Source: Tolypeutes matacus (taxonomy: Eukaryota; Chordata; Mammalia; Cingulata; Chlamyphoridae). Taken from it: a DNA stretch of 64,000 nt. Both the position numbers and the translations under genes were made by a program. Shown here piece by piece: positions 10,066 to 20,072 of the stretch. The stretch lies in NCBI GenBank assembly GCA_026826555.1, contig JAKSZT010054335.1, positions 2,982,526 through 3,046,525 of the forward strand. The letters are read 5' to 3'. Under the pieces are notes generated by a model. That model had not been told where the DNA came from. It was given only the letters and a program-made list of their open reading frames with translations, and searched no databases. Each line of letters opens with the position of its first letter. Within the stretch, counting starts at the first letter, position 1.

Positions 10066-10530
10066 CTCACCTGTACACGGGACCACCTTCACCTGTACAC
10101 GGGATGTCCTCACCTGTACAACGGGATCGTCCTCACCTGTACATGGGATGTCCTCACCTGTACATGGATGTCCTCNNNNNNNNNNCCTGTACATGGGATG
10201 TCCTCACCTGTACAACGGGATCGTCCTCACCTATACATGGGATGTCCTTACCTGTACATGGATGTCCTCACCTGTACAATGGGAACGTCCTCACCTGTAC
10301 ACAGGACCGTCCTCACCTGTACACAGGATCGTCCTCACCTGTACACGGGACCGTCCTCACCTGTACACGGGACCGTCCTCACCTGTACATGGGATGTCCT
10401 TACCTGTACATGGATGTCCTCACCTGTACACAGGACCGTCCTCACCTGTACACAGGATCGTCCTCACCTGTACACAGGGATGTCCTCACCTGTACACGGG
10501 ACCGTCCTCACCTGTACATGGGATTACTCC
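10066..10530 (+). repeat. 21/22-bp minisatellite, at least 21 units
   Basis: Units contain 'tcctcacctgtaca' followed by variants such as 'cgggaccg', 'tgggatg', 'caggatcg' or 'tggatg'. I count 21 visible copies plus an unresolved 10-N gap at 10176-10185. A higher-order pattern is present: the block around 10240-10280 is nearly repeated at 10387-10430. All three plus frames are open through much of the array because the units lack stop codons. On the minus strand each unit contains 'caggtgag', a consensus 5' splice donor. Confidence 0.97.
10176..10185. other. Assembly gap (10 N)
   Basis: The gap lies inside the minisatellite, so the true array length is unknown. Confidence 0.99.
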
Positions 10531-10549
10531 TAGAAGACACCTCCAGCAG

Positions 10550-10840
10550 GACCCTGTGCGGCGGTGCACCTGAGCCCTGCGCCCTCGGCCTGCGGGGAGG
10601 CGAGGCGGGACAGCAGCACCGGAAGCTTCCCAGGCCCTGACCCTCCTCTGACGGAGGCGCAGCCCGTCCCGAGCTGGAGGCAGCGGCTCAGATTTCAAAG
10701 ACAACGTGGAAATGAAGGTGACCTACCTTCTGCAGGCACCTCACCCCGGTGCGCTCGGCTGCTGGGGTCTGCACGTCGCCCACCCTCTCGGCTGCACAGC
10801 TCCCAGGGACGTGAGCGGCGCCCCTGGCGTCACCCCACAG
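10550..10840. promoter_or_regulatory. Small CpG-rich patch
   Basis: CpG dinucleotides are dense ('gtgcggcggtgcacctgag', 'gacggaggcgcagcccgtcc', 'gtgagcggcgcccctggcg') compared with the flanks. It lies directly between the minisatellite and a 36-bp duplication. It could be a small CpG island or just subtelomere-like GC-rich DNA; I see no TATA box or convincing first exon. Confidence 0.4.
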
Positions 10841-10841
10841 G

Positions 10842-10913
10842 CAGGTGAGTTCTGAGGACCAGCCGGCTCACCCAGGGCAGGTGAGTTCTGAGGACCAGCC
10901 GGCTCACCCAGGG
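10842..10913 (+). repeat. 36-bp tandem duplication
   Basis: Two identical 36-bp units, 10842-10877 and 10878-10913, each beginning 'caggtgagttctgaggacc'. Each begins with a perfect plus-strand 5' splice consensus CAG|GTGAGT. Confidence 0.95.
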
Positions 10914-11204
10914 CAGGCTGCAGGACAGCTGAGCTCTGGGGGAGCCCTTGAAGGATACTAGCGGGTTCCTGCTCCCACTGTTGCCTCCAGGAAGCCTTCC
11001 TGGAGTTCTTCCCATGAGTTCCCTGGCTATGCCATACCTACTGCTCTCAAAGCAAGGCCATGCTTTAAAGAAATTGCACGTGTCTCTCCCCTTTGGTAGA
11101 TTTTGAGATTTTGAAGGCAGGACCCCGTCTTTGTCACCTTTGCAGCCATGATGCCTTACACATAATAGGTGCTCAGGAAAGGTTTCTACAGCATGCCTCG
11201 GCAC
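10914..11204. other. No recognised gene
   Basis: Unique-looking sequence. The end (about 11150-11185, 'ataataggtgctcaggaaag') resembles a MIR or L2 tail. Confidence 0.4.
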
Positions 11205-11295
11205 CAGGCCTTTACATGCTGTGACAGGGAGGACCAGGGACTTCCCCAAGGTCAACGGGTGGGGGAGTCAGCACTGGAACCCAGATCACGGCGTG
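11205..11295 (-). repeat. MIR SINE fragment
   Basis: Antisense MIR phrases 'gacttccccaaggtcaacg' and 'agcactggaacccagatc'. Confidence 0.55.
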
Positions 11296-11319
11296 GTGGC
11301 AGCAAAAGGCACGGGTGCG

Positions 11320-11492
11320 TGGCCAGGCCGCCAGACTCGAATCCTACTGCCCTGTGTGCCAGCTGACGACCCTGGGCCACTGATCTAACCTCTCGTGCCT
11401 CAGTTTTCTCATCTGCACAATGGAAGAGAGAAAAGAGTGCCTTCCCCTCGGGTAGTTGAGACGGTGAATGGGAATAAAAGCAGCAGAGCGTG
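11320..11492 (+). repeat. MIR SINE
   Basis: 'ccagactcgaatcctactgc', 'ctaacctctcgtgcctcag' and 'ttttctcatctgcacaatgg' follow the MIR consensus order. Confidence 0.75.
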
Positions 11493-11594
11493 GACAATGG
11501 CTGCTGGCCCATAGCTAATTTTCTGCATGTGTTCCCTGGCAGTGTGTTCCATAGTTTGGGTATGCTAAAGTAAAGAGGAAGCTTAAACATGGAC

Positions 11595-11795
11595 TCTTCC
11601 ATGTGAAATTACTATATATATATATATATGCACTGAAAACAGATGGAAACAGATACTCAAAAATGCCAATAAGGGTTATTTGTGACTGGTGGGTTTCAGG
11701 ACTTTTGCTTTCTTTTTCATATTTTTCTGCAATTCTCAACTTTTCTACAGAGAATTTGTATAAAATGACTTTCGAAATGAGATATTTTAAAAACC
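11595..11795 (+). repeat. Old L1M 3' end fragment
   Basis: After a (TA)n run at 11611-11630 the text 'aagggttatttgtgactggt', 'tttttctgcaattctcaact' and 'tttctacagagaatttgtat' matches the 3' terminal part of old L1M elements. Confidence 0.6.
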
Positions 11796-13647
11796 TGTTG
11801 AAAACCCATCTGGGATCTTTAATTACCAACCCCCCCTCCCATCCTGAAAATGATTTTGCATTCGAACAAGATGCTCCTGCTGTTTCCAATGGCCTGGGAA
11901 TAAAAGGGAGCCTGCTGAGACATTTCAGCTGCAGTAGCAGAGGCTGCATTTCCGTGGTATTTTGCTTGTACACCCAACTAGAAAATGAGCCATCTTGTGT
12001 TTGGAGTGAATCCCTTCCATTAATCACGGGGTACTCCGAGTCTACCCGGCAGAGTGATTGGTATAATTACAACCTCCGTCTCCGAGGGGGATGCCAGCAG
12101 CTAAGTGCGGTGTGCGCGAAGCAAGCCCGAGTCTTCCCGGAGTCTGTGGAAAGTCTTCCCCGAACCATGGCAGCCGAGGGCGAGAGGTGCTGGGTGGGCC
12201 ACAGATTTCAGGTGTCGACGGAAGTTTGTCCAGCTACGAGAGGGTTTCCCTCTCACTCTCAGATACGTGAATAAATGTGGCATCGGCTGGGACATCAGGA
12301 AAGGATTCCTGTAGTCCAGGAGTTTCCTTAAGGACAGATTGCCCAAGTCTGACAAGTGATTAATGCAGCCAGGCTCTGTGTCTCTTTTCCTTTACGCAAA
12401 TCAAAGCAGTTTGTGCCCATCAAAGGGCTATGATGAGTACAGAAGCACAGCCACTCACCTCCCTCTAAAATGTACAAATTCCAGAGCCGGAAGGGGTGGG
12501 TGGAGAAATAACCAACAAAACCTGCCAGAGCCCAGTCGTGGGCCACCTGCCCTCTCCCTCCTCCACCCCCGTGAGTAGCTGCGGCTCCCTGGGGGCTTTT
12601 GGGCAATGCCAAGAAGATGAAAACCGACCTGGCTCTGGGAATCCTGGAAAACGACGTCCATCTCTTCATGGTGTCCACCGTTGTTAGGGGAGCGGGCAGT
12701 GCCGTGTCTCAAGCCCAGTTCTAAGAAGAAAACGTCACAGAGGTCCCTACAGGCATGCCCCCTCCATAAATAATAACATAAAATAGAAACACTTCCATCG
12801 CCAATGACAACCCCACCCCCTAATAGAAAGAGCAACTGTCAAGACAGGCAGACGATGGGCTTGGATGTCTCTCTCTGGGGGTTTTCTTATCCCCCCAGTC
12901 TTCCTGTGGGCTCTCGCCTTCCTGAGACATACAACAGGTCATCCTCGCCCTTGTCCTTCTGGGGCTGCCTGGGTTTGTCACCCCCGCCCCCATTTCTTCT
13001 CTCCTACAGGGCACCAGTTAGCCCTGGAACCATTGCCAGATGGAGCCTGCTGCCAACAATAGCCCTTACGTCCACGTATGTCCTCTCCTGGTCCAGCACC
13101 TCATCTCAAAACAGAACGAGCTCCAAAGCTATATTAGTCATAGGAAGCCAGCGGGGGTACAGGAGGCTTCGAGCTGGATCTACATTATTGCATTCTGATT
13201 CCAAGAGGAAGAGTACAAAGCCCTGAAAAAGGAGAGCATGCAGGAGCTCCAAGCAGAGGGTTCTCCAGGCTTGCTGCTTCAGCGCCTCCTCTTTATAACA
13301 TATTTTATGATGCCCTTTTTCACTATCCTGAATCTAATAATCCACCCACACACATGATTTTTTAAAAAGTTAATATAATGCCTTATATGCAAAAAAAGAA
13401 AGAAGAAGAAATAATAATACACCTCGACGTGAATGTGGCTGCTCTAAATGCAGACTGAGAAAGGTGAGTTGAATCGACAACTCAGACACCACGATGGCAT
13501 TGTCCTATGTGACATGAGTTTCCAAAATGGTGGACAGCTTGGGAAACTTCCAAACAAAACTGTATCAGGCAGGGTCCCAGGAGTAGCACAACCACATAAG
13601 ATGTTTTGTGGAGGATTCACTAAAGACACTATTTTCAAAGGGGAGGA
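11796..13647. other. Unique sequence, no supported gene
   Basis: The plus frame 11603-12274 is open for 223 codons, but its first third is the L1M fossil and the rest has no recognisable domain. A CpG-containing block at 12010-12130 ('gagtgattggtataattac') and 12640-12680 look like non-repetitive DNA that could be conserved. No splice-bounded ORF convinces me. Confidence 0.4.
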
Positions 13648-14048
13648 GGGGGAAATGGATGTGTCTCAAGCGATTGGGCTCCCATCTACCATATAGGAGG
13701 TCCAGGGTTCGATTCCCGGGGCCTCCTGGTGGAAGGCAAGCTGGCCCACGAAGCGAGCTCACCCACGCAGAGTGCTGGCCCCCGTGGAGCGCTGATCCAC
13801 GTGGAGAGCTGGCAAAGCAAGATGATGCAACAAAAAGAGACACAGAGGAGAGACAATAAGAGATGTAGCAGACCAGGGAGCTGAGGTGGCATGAGATTGA
13901 GCACCTCTCTCCCACTCTGGAAGGCCCCAGGATCAGTTCCCAGTGCCACCTAAAGAGAAAACAAGCAGACACAGAAGAACAGAGAGAGCAGATAGCGAGC
14001 CCAAAGCAACGAGGGGAGGGGGGAGAAATAAATAAAATCTTTTTTAGA
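13648..14048 (+). mobile_element. DAS SINE, dimeric, with internal repeats
   Basis: First head 'gaaatggatgtgtctcaagc' with B box 'gggttcgattcccgggg'; body with 'gctggcccac/ccc' recurrences (13735-13815) like the 4.4 kb copy; second head 'gggagctgaggtggcatgag'; tail 'gagaaataaataaaatcttt'. The two tRNA-derived modules in one element identify the dimeric subfamily. Confidence 0.9.
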
Positions 14049-14819
14049 AAGGGGTGGGGAAGGGTGTCGGGGGACTAGCGGGATGGCTTCTGACCCTGGG
14101 GTTAGGAAGGGGGGCTAGGGTGGTGGGGTGGAGGTAGTTACTGAATGCTGCTCCTAGAAATTGCATCTATCCTGGAGAAGGCCCAGACAGGGAGAGAGCA
14201 TTTTGCCACCTTGGGGCCAGGCATGAGAAAATTGGAGAACAGATGACTGGTGCCATTTTCTATCATTTTCTCTTTGTCCACAACAGGTTTCTAACAGGGC
14301 TCTTTTCTTTTCAAAATGTTTGGTGATAAGAGCTTAAATGCTTTAAAGCGTGCAGGCGGGTGGGGGAAGCGCTGGCACAGGCTGCCATAAATTGCTCAGT
14401 CCAGCCTGGAGCCCTCTCCGACGCCCCTTCCACCCACACTGTCCCTGCTTAGACTCTAATTTCATGTTCCTTGTGTCCAGTATGGGATGGTGGCCTCCCA
14501 GCCCTGAACCTCAGTCAGGTCCCTCCAGCTGTCAGCTCTCCATCTCTTTCTCTATCCCATAAAGTGTCCAGGCTGAATTGCTGCAGTCTAAAGTTAATCC
14601 ATGAAAATGAGTTGAACGTGATTTAGGATGTGGAGGATGAATTTTAACCACAAGGGAGGGGTGTAGGGAAAGTCTTTGGGTTTCAGTCCACAGCGGTACA
14701 TGGGTCGTACATCATCAAGGGTAGGCTTCAGTGTTCAAAGGGGCCTGAGATCAGCGACGCGTGGGTTTCTTCTTCTCTCTCTGAGCCAGTGCATGCCTTT
14801 CACAGAAGGAGAGACGGCC
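14049..14819. other. No recognised feature
   Basis: Unique-looking sequence, G-rich at 14050-14135. No gene is supported. Confidence 0.4.
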
Positions 14820-14940
14820 GCTCCTTCCAGTACCTTCTAGGTGCAGGCCCTGTGCCAGGTGCTAGGGATTCCAAGACAAATGGGGAAAACATCTCTATCT
14901 TCCAGACGCTCGTCTGGTTGGAGGAGACAAGTCAGTGGTG
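14820..14940 (+). repeat. Ancient interspersed repeat fragment
   Basis: 'aggccctgtgccaggtgctagg' style text followed by 'gattccaagacaaatgggg' and 'ggttggaggagacaagtca' is a phrase common to ancient mammal-wide repeats. I do not recall the exact family. Confidence 0.4.
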
Positions 14941-15394
14941 ACTGCAACATAGGAGCTCAGAGGAGAGGGTTAGAGCAGCCACCCTGGGAACAGAGAGGAA
15001 GAAGCTCTCTGTGCATGCTATTTTGCATTTCTTTCTACTTCCCACGAAAGAATATTTTAAAAATCAGTTTGATGGGACACCAAATTATTGGCCTGCCCAG
15101 GACGTCCTCAAGCCTCAGGCCGTGGTTCTGAGAGTGAGGTCTTGGCAGAGCAGCCAGTTGCCATCTGGGCAGCACGTCCGTCATTTGGCTGAAAGAGAAT
15201 CAAGAGGCAAACCCAAGTAGGCCTGGACCCGCGAGGAGCAGAAGGAAGCGAGGCGTGAAGTGGGAGGTGGGAGTTGAGCTCAGGTGTGCTGGGCTTTACC
15301 AGGTGACCTAGGCCAGGGTCCCTGCGGTCACAGGAGGGGACATGCCCTGAGGGCCTCCTGGGATCACCTGGGGTGAACATCTGCAAGGGGATGT
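14941..15394. other. No recognised feature
   Basis: Unique-looking sequence without a supported gene. Confidence 0.4.
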
Positions 15395-15530
15395 GCCTCC
15401 TGGGTGCCAGGCCCTGTGCCAAGGGCTCTCCCAAGTCTCCTCAACAGTTTCCTAGTCCCATCTGGACCCCAAGGAAAGCAGGGGGCTGTGAGTAAAACCT
15501 TCCCATTTTACAACCTCATGAGAGCAACAC
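15395..15530 (-). repeat. MIR SINE fragment
   Basis: 'gtgccaggccctgtgccaag', 'tctcctcaacagtttcctag' and 'ttcccattttacaacctcat' follow antisense MIR. Confidence 0.5.
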
Positions 15531-16046
15531 ACTGGACTTCTCTTCTTAATATAGGTAAAGAACTCTGCAAATCAGCAAGACAAAGACCAACACGCCCTTT
15601 AGAAAACAGGGATAAAATAAAACTGAAAAGAAGAGCATTGGGCTAATGAGCATAAGGAAGATTGCTCGGCTTCCTTATATCATCAGATACGAAAACTAGA
15701 ATCAGGTACCAATCTGTTTGCATCTATCAGAATTTTTTAAAAGAAAATTCTGGTTTGGTGAAGTATTGGAAAACCCAGCAGGATATGAATTAATAAAAAC
15801 CTGGCACTGTGTTAATGTGTATCAAAAGCTTTGTGCATACCACTGGTCCAGCAACTCCACTTTTAGAAGGTTATAGATGAGGATTTATATGCAAGGATGT
15901 TTGTCATACATGGAAACACCAAAATTTGGAAGTTACCCAAATGCCAACAATAGGAAAATTTGTCAAATAATGGATGCACAACACACACACCAGCACACTT
16001 ACCACACACTATGAGCCTAATGTTGTTTTTAAAAAGAATATTTAAA

Positions 16047-16143
16047 GGAGACGGATGTGGCTCAAAAGGTTAGACATCTGTTTCCCATATGGAGGGACCT
16101 GGGTTCGATCCCTGGGCCCTCCCGGTAAAAAAAAAAAAAAAAA
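16047..16143 (+). mobile_element. DAS SINE, short form
   Basis: Head 'ggagacggatgtggctcaaa', B box 'gggttcgatccctgggcc', then 'ctcccggt' and poly(A). It matches the first module of the composite retroposons at 20.7 and 37.0 kb. Confidence 0.9.
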
Positions 16144-16197
16144 ATATTTATGTAGGTTGGCAAGAAATGCACCAAAATGCAGTTTTCCACAGGATGG

Positions 16198-16643
16198 TGT
16201 TTAGTTTCCTAGCTGCCAAAACAATACCATGCAATGGGTTGGCTTAAACCATGGGAATTTATTGGCTCATGGTTTTGAGGATAGGAGAAGTCCAAATCAG
16301 GGCGTCATCAGGCGATGCTTTCTTCCAGAAGACTGTGGCATTGGCAATCCTTAGGCCCTGGCTCTTCTGTCACATGGAAGTGCATGTGGCAGCTCTCCTG
16401 GTGTCTCTTTTTCCTCCTGGATTCTGTTGACTTCCAGCTTCTGGCTGATCCTGTGGCTTCTCTCTGTGTCCTTCCCTATAAGGCCTTCAGTAATAGGATT
16501 CAGACCCATCCTGACTGAGGTAGGCCACACCTTAACTACAGTAACCTCATTAAAAGGTCCTCTTTATGGTGAGCTCTCACCCACAGGAATGGAGTAAGTT
16601 TAAGGACATGTTTTCCTGGGGTCCATAGCTCCAAGCCACCACA
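16198..16643 (-). mobile_element. MaLR-like solo LTR
   Basis: On the minus strand it starts 'tgtggtggcttggagctatg' and ends 'cagctaggaaactaaaca', giving TG...CA ends. A 3' 'ccaataaattcccatggttt' supplies an AATAAA polyadenylation signal. The general plan (phrases 'gacgccctgatttggactt', 'ctaggaaactaa') is that of MLT1-like MaLR LTRs, but the sequence is clearly younger than the MLT1 copies nearby. Target duplication is not clear. Confidence 0.75.
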
Positions 16644-16739
16644 GGATTCCAGGCAATTTTTATTTCTTTAAAAATTTCTACAATGCATTTGAATTGGTTT
16701 TATGAGGAAAAAAAGATTATTAAAAAATATGTGAAGTAC

Positions 16740-17097
16740 TCTTGACAAAAAAATATTTAATTGTATCTAGTCATGACTTTAGCCCTAACTTCCACTTTAC
16801 AAGAAAGAGAAACAAATGACACCAAGAAGAAACAATCTGACAAAATCTATAACATTTTATAGCATTCTATAAAATACAGAACATTCTATAAAGAGACTCA
16901 TTGATCTTCTCCAAAAGTCAATGTGATGAACAGAAAAATGCTTAACACAGGAAATTTTAAAATTAGACTTCAGGGGTCTGGTTTAAGGCAGGCCTTCAAA
17001 GAGCAAGGGAGCTTGTTTGGGATGGACTGAGTTCTTGATATAATAGTTGAAGATTGGTGGACACAGATAGGGAAAGGTTTTGAATGAACTTTAAATA
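16740..17097 (+). repeat. Unclassified ancient repeat
   Basis: 'ctagtcatgactttagccct' through 'aaaagtcaatgtgatgaac' has the ring of an ancient mammal-wide retroposon 3' region. I cannot name the family with confidence. Confidence 0.35.
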
Positions 17098-17104
17098 TAA
17101 ACAG

Positions 17105-17474
17105 GGAAGTGGATGTGGCCAAAGTGATTGAGCTCCCGTCTAACACATGGGTGGTTCTGGGTTTAGTTCCCCACGACTCCTAGAGAAGACGAGCAAGACA
17201 GCAAGCTGGTGCGACGAGCTAATCAATATGATGCAACGAGGAGACACAAAGAGGAAAGACAATGAGAAACACAACAAAGCAGGGAGCTGAGATGGTTCAA
17301 ACGAGTGGGCGCCTCTCTCCCACATGGGAGGTCCCAGGTTCAGTTCCCCATGCTTCCTAAAGAGAAGATGAACAGACACAGAGCACACAGCAAATGGACA
17401 CAGCAGACAATGAGCGCAAGACAATGGGGGGGGGGGCGGGCAATAAATAAATAAAATAAATCTTAAAAAAAAAG
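17105..17474 (+). mobile_element. DAS SINE, dimeric, with target duplication
   Basis: Two heads ('ggaagtggatgtggccaaag'; 'gagctgagatggttcaaac'), a G run, and a tail 'aataaataaataaaataaat' plus poly(A). It is flanked by a perfect 7-bp duplication 'taaacag' at 17098-17104 and 17475-17481, the expected product of L1-driven insertion. Confidence 0.93.
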
Positions 17475-17481
17475 TAAACAG

Positions 17482-19380
17482 TCACAAGATCAACTTCTGG
17501 CATGCCAGTGTGAGGAGCTCCACTGACCTGCTCCCCATTGAAACTAGTGAAAAATATTTTTACAAAAATTAAGCATCTGGAAATAGGCCTGTAGGCAAAC
17601 AGCAAATTTTAAAAAGCATCTAAGAAAATCTGTGAAAATTCAGTAAGAAAGGTAACAGCAATTTGGGGGTCTGTGGTAGCTCCCCTCTCCCCTCTCTAGC
17701 TCAGTGAGGTAGAGTCTCGACTCCAGACTACTACAGCCAGAGCACAGGGCTCCCTCTCCCCCAGCTCCCAGAGGATCTTCTGGAGGGGAGTTAAGCATTT
17801 CTCATCTTGTCCCCAGATGTCTGTTGTTGAGGCTAAGTCCCAGATGATTGTGGCCAAGAGATGAGAGCTCCCTTTTTCTGTCCAGCCCCATTCACAGAAT
17901 GCAGGCTCTACCTTGGGCGTGGCACACTGAGACTACTGGGGTCCCCACACCTCTTCTGCTGGCTCATGAGGTGGTGGTTCCCCAGCAGGAAAGGCAAGCC
18001 AAGAGACCCTAAGACTGCCAGCTCAGTTACCCATCTCCTAGCATGGGGGTGTCACATAGCGAGAAGTTAGCTCCTAAGCTCTTCTCAAAGGAACTGACTT
18101 CATTTGAGACAGAGCACAGAGAGGTTCAAACCTAAGGATGTTCTCAGGAACAATAAAGGTGTAGTAAAAGACATTTGGAAAGAGACTCATGGATAAAAGA
18201 TGATTCGGTCTAGACAGTAGATTAGTTTGCAGAAGAGAACTGGGGAATAAGAGCTTGGAGGAGCTCTCTTGCAGTCAGAACAAATATTGAACAAGGACCT
18301 CAGAAATATCCCTTCAAAGGAGCCACAGTTTGAATGGATTAGTTTGCAGAGCAAATTATGTCCAGAACATTGATGAAAACAATAGAGTAATCAGTTGACA
18401 ATTATAGAGTTTAACAGCTGGGTGTGGTCAGGGAAAGAGAGAAAGAGCCAGACCAAAACCACTGTCCCAGGGTGACTGTGGGCATGCTCAAATCTGCACC
18501 TCCCTGAGGAACAGCATCAAAAACTTAACACTGTGGGGAGCAAAGAGACTTCACTAAAATAATCCATCCAGTCACTAAAAAATAAACAAGCAAACAACAA
18601 TAGCAAGTCCCAAAGGAGGGGGTATTAGTACTCAGAGTTTACAATCTATTATCTAAAATATCCAATCTTTAACAAAAAAATTATGAGGCATGCTGAGAAA
18701 CAAGAAAGTGTGACCATCCATTGGAAAAAAGGAGGCAACAGAAACTGCCTGTGAGAGCCACCAGATGTCAGATTTAACAGAAAAAAGAGTTAAATAGCCA
18801 TTATAAATATGTTCACAGAACTAAAGAAAAGCTTGATTAAAGAAGTAAAGGAAAGTATGATGACATTGTTACATCAAATGAGAATATCAATAAAGAGATA
18901 AAAATTATTTTAGAAAGAACTAACTGGAAATTCTGGAGTTGAAAAGTACAATAACTGAAATTAAAAATTCACTAGAGGGAAGCGGCTGTGGCTCAATCAG
19001 TAGGGCTCCCGTTTACCATATGGGAGGCCCCGGGTTCGGTTCCCGGGGCCTCCTGGTGAAGGCAAGCCCGCCCGCATGGCGTGGTTAGCTGACCCAGCGA
19101 GCACAAGCAGCAAGGGGGGGATAAATGAATAAATAAATAAAATCTTAAAAAAAAAAAAAATTTCACTAGAAGGGCTCAACAGTGGATTTGAACTGGCAGA
19201 AGGATTAACAAACTTGAAGATAGATCAATAGAGATTATACACGCCAAACAGCAGAGGATAAAAACGATAAAGAGAAATGTGGGACACCATCAAGTGTACC
19301 AATGTATGTGTAATGGTAGTGCCAGATGGAGAGGAGCTGAAAAGAATATTCAAAGAAATAATGGAAGAGTAAACAATCCT
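17482..19380 (+). mobile_element. Old L1M 5' UTR and ORF1 remnant
   Basis: The 5' region reads 'ctgacctgctccccattgaa' and 'agcatctggaaataggcct'. ORF1-like text follows: 'ttatgaggcatgctgagaaa', 'gaaactgcctgtgagagcc', 'gaatatcaataaagagataa', 'gaaattctggagttgaaaag', 'ttgaagatagatcaatagag' and 'gggacaccatcaagtgtacc'. The frame is broken many times. A DAS copy at 18977-19161 interrupts it. Confidence 0.8.
18977..19161 (+). mobile_element. DAS SINE, full monomer, young
   Basis: Head 'ggaagcggctgtggctcaat', B box 'ggttcggttcccggggcc', body 'aagcccgcccgcatggcgtg', G run, 'gataaatgaataaataaata' and poly(A). Flanked by a perfect 9-bp duplication 'ttcactaga' (18968-18976 and 19162-19170). Near identity to the copies at 7.2, 35.1 and 43.3 kb implies recent activity. 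Confidence 0.95.
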
Positions 19381-20072
19381 TCAATAAGCCCTACCGAGCA
19401 ATCTATTTTTCTGAGAAAGGGGCTCTTTACTTTGATGAAGGCTAGTTGAGTAATTTATTGTTCAGAAAAATAGATTTTCAGAAAGTTCATGAAAATGTAA
19501 TTTTATCTTTTAGGGCAGGAACTTCCTGCAGACAGTGGAGGAATAATTTTAAAGGAAACAGCCTTAGTGCTTGCTCTTATTAAATTGTGGGGCTGCAGAT
19601 GTCTTCCTTCTCAGAGAGCATGTGACTTGCCCGTGGTGCCTCATGGTCACCCAGGCACACCCATGTCCACACTGGAACTTGACCCACATCATCTGTGTCC
19701 AGGCCCCTGCTCCTTCCCTCCACCACAATGCCCATCTTCAATACTGTGGTGCTGTATTGAGGACACAGAGGGCAAATAGCTCTGTGCCTGATACCACCTC
19801 ATGGCTCTGTATTGGGGAGTGAGCAGAGCAAGGCAGAGTCGCAAGACTGGGGGCTCCCGGCCCTGGAGTGCTCAAGCCCCAGGGATACCAAGTGAGCAGC
19901 TCTGCCAAGTGTAGTACATACCAGGGACTTGATGCCCTTGAATGGAAGCCACGTACCAGGGTGGGATGCACAGGGCCCTGGCTGGAGAAGGTTCTGACAG
20001 CCTCCCTTCTGGCTGCAGAGGGGTTGGGGACAATCAATGAGTGCAGAGAAACCATGTGCTTGCCACAGGTTT
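19381..20072. other. No recognised feature
   Basis: Unique-looking sequence. Short overlapping open frames have no recognisable domain. Confidence 0.4.

Larger units (their letters stand above)
15545..16725 (+). mobile_element. Old L1M ORF2 end and 3' UTR, twice interrupted
   Basis: The L1M reading is 'aggtaaagaactctgcaaat', 'agcaactccacttttagaag', 'ttgtcatacatggaaacacc' and 'caagaaatgcaccaaaatgc', resuming after the LTR with 'ggcaatttttatttctttaa' and 'tttctacaatgcatttg'. A DAS SINE (16047-16143) and an LTR (16198-16643) sit inside it. It is too decayed to code. Confidence 0.75.

Noticed and set aside
10066..10530. CRISPR-like array or a repeat-encoded protein (open in all three plus frames)
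   Set aside because: There are no spacers between units, the context is mammalian, and three frames are open at once because the unit lacks stop codons. It is a minisatellite.
11603..12274. 223-codon plus-strand frame as a host gene
   Set aside because: It begins in a (TA)n and L1M fossil, lacks domains, and has no promoter or splice context.
18977..19060. tRNA gene prediction at DAS heads
   Set aside because: A and B box-like motifs are present, but the heads continue into SINE bodies with A-tails and target duplications, so they are SINEs and not functional tRNA genes.
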